Of a stretch of DNA of 64,000 nucleotides, positions 58,146 to 64,000 are shown piece by piece. The stretch covers positions 124,001 through 188,000 of the forward strand of contig NZ_CP016618.1 of assembly GCF_002741015.1 (NCBI RefSeq), read 5' to 3'. Below the pieces are notes generated by a model. The model had not been told where the DNA came from, did no database searches, and was given only the letters and a program-made list of their open reading frames with translations. Made by a program: the position numbers and the translations under genes. Within the stretch, counting starts at the first letter, position 1; the number at the start of each line of letters is the position of its first letter. Source of the DNA: Microvirga ossetica (GTDB lineage Bacteria; Pseudomonadota; Alphaproteobacteria; Rhizobiales; Beijerinckiaceae).

Positions 58146-58607
58146 TCAGGCGGCTGTTTCGGCGGGAGACAGGATCTTGGCGAAGTTCGCGAAGAAGTCG
58201 TCGGCATATTTCTTGGCGACGCCGTTGATGAGACGCCCGCCGAGCTGGGCGATCTTGCCGCCCACATTGGCCTCGACGTCGTAGATCAGCTTGGTGCCGC
58301 CCTCGACGTCTTCGAGCCGCACCTTCGCGCCGCCCTTGGCCCAGCCGGCAACGCCGCCTTGGCCCTCGCCGCTGATCGTATAGCCGCTGGGCGGGTCGAG
58401 GTCGGTGAGGTTCACGCCGCCCTTGAAGGTCGCCTTCACGGGCCCGACCGAGACCTTGGCGGTTGCCTGGAACTCCGTGTCGCTGATCTTCTCCAGGTCC
58501 TGACAGCCGGGAATCGCCGCCTTCAGGACCTCCGGATTGTTGAGGGCCGCCCACACTGTCGCCCGGTCGGCCGGAAGTGCGACTTCGCCCTGCATCGTCA
58601 TCGCCAT
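58146..58607 (-). CDS. coxG: CO-dehydrogenase subunit G-like protein CoxG (SRPBCC)
   Basis: 153 aa from MAMTMQGEVALPADRATVWA; GGAGGAG nearby decides this start over one 21 bases upstream. START/SRPBCC fold typical of CoxG: VWAALNNPEVLKAAIPGCQD, TAKVSVGPVKATFKG and YDVEANVGGKIAQLGGRLI. It is thought to help anchor CO dehydrogenase to the membrane. Upstream of coxS by 176 bases, same strand. Confidence 0.92.
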   Translation of the reverse strand: MAMTMQGEVALPADRATVWAALNNPEVLKAAIPGCQDLEKISDTEFQATAKVSVGPVKATFKGGVNLTDLDPPSGYTISGEGQGGVAGWAKGGAKVRLEDVEGGTKLIYDVEANVGGKIAQLGGRLINGVAKKYADDFFANFAKILSPAETAA

Positions 58608-58710
58608 GCTGAGTTCTCCTCCTGTCAACAGCCCGAATGGCAGAGTAAGGGCAAATCAGGCGGCGCGTCACCTGCCAAGCGTTGCTGCAACGCACGCTGA
58701 GGCGCGGCGC

Positions 58711-59172
58711 TCAGGTGCCGATATCCGTGACAGGCTGTTCCTTCCTGGCCGCTTGGGCTTGGGCAAGCGCATCGACCACAGCGTCGAAAGTGAGGAGGAT
58801 CGAGGCGTGACGGGCTTTTAGGTCCCGCGCCGGTTCCAGCAGCGCCAAGTCTGCCCACTTGCCGGAAGGAGGATCCCCGCCTGCCTTCAGCATGCGATGC
58901 ATGTCCTCCCGGAGCACCCGAAGCTCCCCGGCGGTCGAACCGATCACATGCCGCCCCATGATCGATGAGGAGGCTTGCCCAAGGGCGCAGGCCTTCACCT
59001 CGTGAGTGAAGGCGCTGATGACATTGCCGTCAAGTTTCAGATAGACCGTGACCGTCGACCCGCACAGTTTCGAGTGGGCCTTTGCGCTTCCATGCGCACC
59101 CGGCAAGGTCCCTTGAAGCGGGATGTCGGCCGCAAGCTCCAGGATGCGGCGGCTGTAGATATCGTTCAGCAT
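58711..59172 (-). CDS. Iron-sulfur scaffold protein (NifU/IscU N-terminal-like)
   Basis: 153 aa from MLNDIYSRRILELAADIP; a 68-residue N-terminal extension is dropped. The IscU/NifU fold is indicated by AKAHSKLCGSTVTVYLKLDG and the ACALGQASSSIMGRHVIG block, each with a Cys; the third family Cys is not obvious. Probably supplies or inserts Fe-S clusters for the Cox enzyme. First gene on the minus side of the divergent region at 59173-59359. Confidence 0.8.
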   Translation of the reverse strand: MLNDIYSRRILELAADIPLQGTLPGAHGSAKAHSKLCGSTVTVYLKLDGNVISAFTHEVKACALGQASSSIMGRHVIGSTAGELRVLREDMHRMLKAGGDPPSGKWADLALLEPARDLKARHASILLTFDAVVDALAQAQAARKEQPVTDIGT

Positions 59173-59359
59173 CCTGCGGGCGGTCCATCCGACGGAGGTG
59201 CTAGTTCGGCACGGATCAGACTCCGCAACGCCGGGCCTGTCAATGCTCCGGAATGTCAGACCTGACGAGACCTGGATCACGGTTGCGGTCCAAGGCACGG
59301 TGGTGGCAGTATTGATCATCGAACGGTCTGCGAACTCGCTCCAATCGCCGGGAAATCTC

Positions 59360-59683
59360 ATGCTCTCGACCGACACGGATATCCTGAAGACGGCAGAAGC
59401 CTGGAAGCGCGACGGCAGGGGTGTCGCGATCGCGACCGTGGTCGAGACCTGGGGATCGGCACCTCGGCCCGTGGGCAGTCATCTGGTGATCGATGACAAC
59501 ACGAACTTTCTCGGGTCCGTGTCCGGCGGATGCGTCGAAGGCGCGGTGATCACGGAGGCCCTGGACGTGATCGCCAATGGAAAGCCCCGCATGATCGAAT
59601 TCGGAGTGGCTGACGAGACCGCCTGGCAGGTCGGACTGTCCTGTGGCGGTCGGATCCGGGTCTACGTTGAGCGGGTGGATTAG
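59360..59683 (+). CDS. XdhC/CoxI N-terminal-domain protein
   Basis: 107 aa from MLSTDTDILKTAEAWKRDG. Covers only the XdhC_CoxI domain, with VAIATVVETWGSAPRPVGSH and SVSGGCVEGAVITEAL; the Rossmann domain is in the next gene, five bases downstream. XdhC proteins bind Mo cofactor and promote sulfuration and insertion into hydroxylases. First gene of the plus-strand maturation operon. Confidence 0.88.
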   Translation: MLSTDTDILKTAEAWKRDGRGVAIATVVETWGSAPRPVGSHLVIDDNTNFLGSVSGGCVEGAVITEALDVIANGKPRMIEFGVADETAWQVGLSCGGRIRVYVERVD

Positions 59684-59688
59684 ACGGC

Positions 59689-60381
59689 ATGCGCCTGAGC
59701 CTCCTGTCAGACCTCAATGCAGAGCGCGCCGCCCGGCGAGCCGCCGTGCTCGTGACCGATGTTGCTTCGGGCGAGCAGCGCATCGTTCGGGAGGCGGAGG
59801 TTGGAGGCGACCCGCTGGCCCAGGACCTACAGGAGAGCTTGCGCCGTGGGAAGAGCGGGCTCGTCGAGCGGGATGACCGCCAGTTCTTCCTGACCGTGCA
59901 AACGCCGCCGGTGCGGTTGGTCGTCATCGGGGCTGTCCATATCAGTCAGGCTCTCGCGCCTATGGCCAAGGACCTCGACCTCGACGTTACGATCATTGAT
60001 CCGCGCACAGCTTTCGCAACGCCTGAGCGCTTCCCCGATGCACCGGTGCTGGCCGAATGGCCTGATGCCGTTCTCCCCGACGTCGGGATCGACCAGTATA
60101 CGGCCGTCGTCACACTCACCCACGATCCGAAGATCGACGATCCTGCGCTTACGGCCGTCCTGCGGTCAAAATGCTTCTACATCGGTGCGCTCGGCTCGCG
60201 CAAAACCCATGAACGCCGCGTTCAACGCCTCACCGCGTCCGGGTTCAACGAAGCGGATCTCGCTCGGATCCATGCCCCCATCGGCCTCGATATCGGGGCT
60301 GTTTCGCCTGCGGAGATCGCGGTCTCTATCCTGGCCGAAATCGTCGCGAGCCTGCGCAAGGAGCGGAGGCGCTCGGCGTGA
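59689..60381 (+). CDS. XdhC/CoxF Rossmann-domain protein
   Basis: 230 aa. N-terminal 80 residues are a short unassigned part of the CoxI-like domain; the XdhC Rossmann domain follows: VRLVVIGAVHISQALAPMA, VVTLTHDPKIDDPAL and KCFYIGALGSRKTHERRVQR. SPAEIAVSILAEIVA is the family C-terminus. Works with the preceding gene product as a two-part XdhC. Overlaps the next gene by four bases (GTGA). Confidence 0.9.
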   Translation: MRLSLLSDLNAERAARRAAVLVTDVASGEQRIVREAEVGGDPLAQDLQESLRRGKSGLVERDDRQFFLTVQTPPVRLVVIGAVHISQALAPMAKDLDLDVTIIDPRTAFATPERFPDAPVLAEWPDAVLPDVGIDQYTAVVTLTHDPKIDDPALTAVLRSKCFYIGALGSRKTHERRVQRLTASGFNEADLARIHAPIGLDIGAVSPAEIAVSILAEIVASLRKERRRSA

Positions 60382-61397
60382 AGTTCGGCCAGATTCCACT
60401 CGAGGAAGCGATTGGGGCCCTGGCGGCCCACAGCGTGCGGGCGGGGCAAACGTTGGTGAAGAAAGGAACCCTCGTCACGTCGGAAATCGCCGTGCGCCTG
60501 AAGCAGGCCGGCGTCGAAACCCTCATCGTAGCCCGATTCGAACCTGATGACATTGCCGAAGACGAGGCGGCCTCCCGGCTTGCTCATGCGCTTTCAGGCA
60601 GCAACGTCGCTGTCGAAGCACCCTTCACCGGGCGCTCCAATCTCTACGCCGAAACCTCGGGCGTTCTTGTAATCGATACCGACTCGATCCACGGCCTCAA
60701 CGCCGTCGACGAGGCCATGACAGCCGCCACCCTGCCAGCCTATAAGCCTGTTGTCGCAGGAGAGATGGTCGGCACCGTCAAGATCATTCCCTATGCCATT
60801 CCGGAGGTCATGCTGCAAAATGGGATCGTGAGAGCCGGCAAGGGTGCCTTGCGCATCGCGCCCTACATGCGACGCACGGTGGGGGTTATCTCAACGATTC
60901 TCCCAGGCCTCAAGCCGAGCATCATCGACAAGACCCTTGCCGTGCTCGGCAGGCGACTGGAACCGGCGCACGCGCGGATCACGCAGGAACGCCGTGTGCC
61001 TCACGAAGCCCCCGCCCTAGCGGAGGAATTGGCTTCACAGGCAGATGGCGACACTGAGCTCATCATCGTTTTCGGAGCCTCGGCCATTGCCGACCGTCGC
61101 GATGTCATCCCATCAGCCATCGAGAGGGCCGGCGGACGGGTGGAGCATTTCGGCATGCCGGTCGATCCGGGAAACCTGCTTCTTGTGGGTTCCATCGCCG
61201 GCAAGCCCGTGATCGGTGCTCCAGGATGCGCGCGATCTCCGAAGGAAAACGGCTTCGATTGGGTCCTGCACCGCCTTCTGGCAAACGTGCCCGTGACCCG
61301 GTTCGACATCATGTCCCTCGGCGTCGGAGGGCTTCTCATGGAGATCGTCTCCAGGCCACAGCCGCGTGAGGGTGGCGTAAGCGAGGGCGACGAATGA
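60378..61397 (+). CDS. Molybdopterin-binding protein (MoeA/MogA-like domain)
   Basis: 339 aa with a GTG start. The N-terminal MoeA-like part (MKFGQIPLEEAIGALAAHSV) is followed from about residue 170 by a MoCF_biosynth fold: LIIVFGASAIADRRDVIPSAI and VDPGNLLLVGSIAGKPVIGA, matching the molybdopterin-binding loop. Seen commonly fused or next to MocA in cox and xdh clusters, where it helps deliver the cofactor. Overlaps mocA by four bases. Confidence 0.88.
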   Translation: MKFGQIPLEEAIGALAAHSVRAGQTLVKKGTLVTSEIAVRLKQAGVETLIVARFEPDDIAEDEAASRLAHALSGSNVAVEAPFTGRSNLYAETSGVLVIDTDSIHGLNAVDEAMTAATLPAYKPVVAGEMVGTVKIIPYAIPEVMLQNGIVRAGKGALRIAPYMRRTVGVISTILPGLKPSIIDKTLAVLGRRLEPAHARITQERRVPHEAPALAEELASQADGDTELIIVFGASAIADRRDVIPSAIERAGGRVEHFGMPVDPGNLLLVGSIAGKPVIGAPGCARSPKENGFDWVLHRLLANVPVTRFDIMSLGVGGLLMEIVSRPQPREGGVSEGDE

Positions 61398-61981
61398 GCC
61401 ATGTGGCGGCCATTGTTCTGGCTGCCGGACGGGGCACCCGGTTCGGCGACGAGCTGAAGCTTTTGGCTCAGATCGGCGGCAAGGCCCTGGTTCGGCATGC
61501 GGCGGAGGCTGCCGTCAGCTCCTTGGTTGATCCGGTTATCGTGGTGACTGGCTGTTGCTCCGACGAGGTTAAGGCGGCGCTGCATGGGCTCCCCGTTCAG
61601 ATCCTCTATAATGCCCTATTTGCACAAGGGCTTTCGACTTCGCTGAAGGCCGGATTCTCCGCCCTCCCTCCAACGACGCGGGCTGCGGTCATCCTCCTCG
61701 GGGACATGCCCTTCGTGAAAGCGGATCTCATCGACGCTCTCGTGGCCGAGTGGCGAGAAAGGGGAGAACCAGCGGCCCTCGTTCCTACCTTGGGCGGCCG
61801 TCGAGGTAACCCCGTCGTGCTCTCGCGTGATCTCCAAGCGGTAATCGGAGATCTGTCCGGTGATGTCGGTGCGGGCTCACTTCTGCGCGAAAGGTCGGAT
61901 GTTCTCGAGTGGCCGACTACGGATCCTGCTGTCGCTCAGGATATCGATACGAGAGAGGAACTCGCCAGGCACAGCTTGTAA
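61394..61981 (+). CDS. mocA: Molybdenum cofactor cytidylyltransferase-like protein (MocA)
   Basis: 195 aa, NTP_transf_3 fold. Nucleotide-binding LAAGRGTRFGDELKLLAQIG, then VVTGCCSDEVKAAL and the Mg-binding LLGDMPFVKADLI. LGGRRGNPVVLSRDL is the usual MocA word. MocA makes molybdopterin cytosine dinucleotide from Mo-MPT and CTP, the cofactor of the CO-dehydrogenase and PaoC families. Last gene of the maturation operon. The guanylyltransferase MobA is the main alternative; the context favours MocA. Confidence 0.88.
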   Translation: MSHVAAIVLAAGRGTRFGDELKLLAQIGGKALVRHAAEAAVSSLVDPVIVVTGCCSDEVKAALHGLPVQILYNALFAQGLSTSLKAGFSALPPTTRAAVILLGDMPFVKADLIDALVAEWRERGEPAALVPTLGGRRGNPVVLSRDLQAVIGDLSGDVGAGSLLRERSDVLEWPTTDPAVAQDIDTREELARHSL

Positions 61982-62250
61982 CCGGCCTACGCGAAGGGCC
62001 AGCGCCGGTATCTCTTATCCTCCTCGCAGAATAGGCCCGGCGCGGATCCATGCGGAATGGGTTTCGGACCCACAGGTTATCAGTCGCCATCGCGTGTTCT
62101 GAACCGATCGTATACGCGGGCCTCGGTACTAAACCTGAAGCTGAATACAACGGAGAGCCGGCCTTCAGACGGTTCTCTCTTCGTCGCAGTTTGACCCATT
62201 CGCGGACACCGTCAATCCCAACCGCTGCCCTTCGGATTGGACGCTTAAGA
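61982..62250. other. Intergenic region between convergent genes
   Basis: 269 bases between mocA and the next molybdenum subunit gene, both ending here. It should contain transcription terminators for both, but no strong hairpin with a T run was seen. Confidence 0.4.
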
Positions 62251-64000
62251 TCAATCGAGCTTGTCCAACGTGATGGGCAGGTCGCGCACGCGCATTCCCG
62301 TCGCGTGATAGACCGCGTTGGCGACAGCAGCGGCGACGCCAACAATGCCGATCTCGCCCAGCCCCTTGATGCCCAGCCGATTGATGCTGTCGTCCGGCTC
62401 GTCGACGAAGATCACCTTAATGTCGTGTATGTCCGCATTCACTGGGACGTGGTACTCCGCTATGTTGGCATTCATGACGCGCCCGAAGGTGTGGTCGAGG
62501 AGCGTTTCCTCGTGCAGCGCCATGCCGATACCCCACACCACGCCACCCAAGATCTGGCTTCCGGCGGTCTTGGGGTTCAGGATGCGCCCGGCCGCAACTG
62601 CGCTGACGATGCGGGTGACTCGGATGACGCCCAGCTCTTCGTCGACCTTGACCTCGGCGAAGACGGCGGAATGCACGTTGTGCGAACGCGACTCGTCCTT
62701 GGTAAAGCGCGTGGTCTTCTCCCGCTCGATGCGGTCGACACCGCTATGGCGCATGGCATCGGCAATCAATACCGCGCTTGTAGGATCGCGCTTGCTCACG
62801 AGCTTGCCATCAGCCAGCGTGACCTCATCGGGCGCAACGTCTGCAAACGGCGAATTCTGCATCTGCTTGGCGAGGCCCAACAGCTCGTGGCGGACCGCAT
62901 CGGACGTCGTCGCGATCCCATTGGCGACCGAGGCCGCAATCCATGATCCCCCTTCGACCGGCGATTGCGGTAGCGTCGAGTCTCCAAGCTTGATGGTGAT
63001 GTCGTCGAGCGACAATCCGAGCATGTCGGCTGCGACCTGCGCCATGATCGTATAGGTGCCTGTGCCGATATCGGAGGTCGCGCAAGACACTTCGGCATGG
63101 CCATTGGCAGTGAGAACGATGCGCACCCCGATCGGAACCTGCATCGCTTCCCAGACGCCGGTTGCCATACCCCAGCCCACCAGCTCGCTGCCATCGCGCA
63201 TCGAACGAGGTTCGCGGTTGCGCTTGTCCCAGCCGAACGCTTCGGCACCCTGGCGATAGCAGTCCCGCAGGTTCTTGCTGCTGTAGGGCCGGTCGGCGTG
63301 CTGGTCACGGTCCGAATAACACCGCAGGCGCAGATCGAGCGGGTCGAGGCCGAGCGCAACCGCGAGCTCGTCCATGGCGCATTCGAGGGCATAGACGCCA
63401 GTCGCCGCGCTTGGAGCACGCATGTCGCACGAGGTTGCAAGGTCGAGCGGAGCGAGTTTGTGTGCGTATGTTGCATTGGCACACCGGTAGAGCAGGCCTG
63501 ACCAGCCAGTCTCCTGCCGGTAGAAGTGCTCGTATTGCGACGTCACCGTGACGGCGTCGTGCGTGACCGTCTCGAGTGTTCCATCGGCCTTGGCACCGAG
63601 CTCGATCCGCTGGATCATAGCCGGCCGGTGACCGAGGCCATACATCTGCTGCCGGGTGAGCACGACGCGCACCGAGCGCTTCAGTGCGAGCGCCGCCAGC
63701 CCGGCCAGAACTACCTGATATTGTGGGCGCAATCCTGATCCGAAGCCGCCACCCATGAAGGGCGACATGACGCGCACATCGTCCGGATCCATCTTGAGTA
63801 CGCCGCAGAGGTAGCGCTGGACGTTCTGCACACCCTGGGTTTTATCGTAGACCGTGAGCTTGCCATCGCCCTCGAATATGACCGTCGACGCATAGAGCTC
63901 CATCGGGTTGTGATGCTCGATCGGCACATAATATTCGCCCTGGTGGCGCACTTCAGCGGCAGCGAGTGCTTTCTCGGCCGCGCCGCGTGGCTTTGGTGGA
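62251..64000 (-). CDS. Xanthine dehydrogenase-family molybdenum subunit, partial
   Basis: At least 583 residues, the C-terminal part; the 5' end lies beyond the window. It contains HHNPMELYASTVIFEGDGKL, SPFMGGGFGSGLRPQYQVV, MRAPSAATGVYALECAMDEL, GGSWIAASVANGIATTS and the C-terminal GIKGLGEIGIVG with the catalytic Glu. The pattern is of PaoC/YagR-type aldehyde or isoquinoline oxidoreductases, distinct from both the PaoC-like gene at 23.5 kb and form II CoxL. Its smaller subunits are presumably upstream, outside the window. Convergent with the maturation operon. Confidence 0.9.
   Translation of the reverse strand, partial: PPKPRGAAEKALAAAEVRHQGEYYVPIEHHNPMELYASTVIFEGDGKLTVYDKTQGVQNVQRYLCGVLKMDPDDVRVMSPFMGGGFGSGLRPQYQVVLAGLAALALKRSVRVVLTRQQMYGLGHRPAMIQRIELGAKADGTLETVTHDAVTVTSQYEHFYRQETGWSGLLYRCANATYAHKLAPLDLATSCDMRAPSAATGVYALECAMDELAVALGLDPLDLRLRCYSDRDQHADRPYSSKNLRDCYRQGAEAFGWDKRNREPRSMRDGSELVGWGMATGVWEAMQVPIGVRIVLTANGHAEVSCATSDIGTGTYTIMAQVAADMLGLSLDDITIKLGDSTLPQSPVEGGSWIAASVANGIATTSDAVRHELLGLAKQMQNSPFADVAPDEVTLADGKLVSKRDPTSAVLIADAMRHSGVDRIEREKTTRFTKDESRSHNVHSAVFAEVKVDEELGVIRVTRIVSAVAAGRILNPKTAGSQILGGVVWGIGMALHEETLLDHTFGRVMNANIAEYHVPVNADIHDIKVIFVDEPDDSINRLGIKGLGEIGIVGVAAAVANAVYHATGMRVRDLPITLDKLD

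Overview
GC-rich DNA that looks alphaproteobacterial. A RepA/RepB partition pair, RbsABC-type sugar transporters, PaoABC- and Cox-type molybdenum hydroxylases and many IS families together suggest a Hyphomicrobiales/Rhizobiales soil bacterium, perhaps Methylobacteriaceae such as Microvirga or Methylobacterium. The taxon is an inference; no rRNA or other phylogenetic marker is present. The window is probably part of a secondary replicon (megaplasmid or chromid), because it carries a repAB locus, a multicopy centromere-like palindrome and a polarity switch of GGGNAGGG octamers at the same place.

Layout. 1-6.5 kb is an IS graveyard: the end of an IS21, IS5 and IS6 remnants, an IS5 with one amber codon sitting in a group II intron, an RNase H fragment, and one unusual intact ORF with phospholipase A2-like motifs (2723-3496). 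6.7-10.3 kb is a sugar ABC importer (permease, double ATPase, binding protein). 10.8-19.8 kb is a second, complete sugar locus: epimerase, two permeases, ATPase and binding protein on the minus strand, and a divergent LacI regulator, FGGY kinase and class II aldolase on the plus strand, around a large dyad operator. 19.8-23.5 kb holds IS6, IS1182 and IS91-like debris, a 143-bp element with IS6-type ends, and a membrane metallophosphoesterase. 23.5-27.3 kb is a paoABC-like periplasmic aldehyde oxidoreductase operon. 27.8-33.1 kb has a LysR gene divergent from a cupin/SDR/aldo-keto reductase/NAD-binding/flavodoxin/SUMF1-like operon, followed by a class III cyclase and an NAD(P)-binding protein.

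35.7-44.2 kb is the replicon-maintenance region: vapBC-like toxin-antitoxin, a frameshifted serine recombinase, eight copies of AATTGTAAGCTTACAATT or close variants, a phosphotransferase gene with a single in-frame TGA, an IS630 inserted among the palindromes, then repA-repB. No repC follows. An intact IS6 element and a small-gene/pseudogene region lead to a 1281-aa AfsR/SARP-like regulator with a degenerate cyclase domain, an AAA ATPase and TPR-like repeats.

51.9-62 kb is a form II aerobic CO-dehydrogenase-type (cox) locus: coxG and coxS-L-M-D-E on the minus strand with a NifU-like Fe-S scaffold, and a divergent maturation operon (split XdhC proteins, MoeA-like protein, MocA-like cytidylyltransferase) on the plus strand. 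The window ends inside a third xanthine-dehydrogenase-family molybdenum subunit. The maturation operon could supply molybdopterin-cytosine-dinucleotide cofactor to all three enzymes.

No tRNA, rRNA or CRISPR array was recognised. All calls are from reading the sequence; no database search was run.
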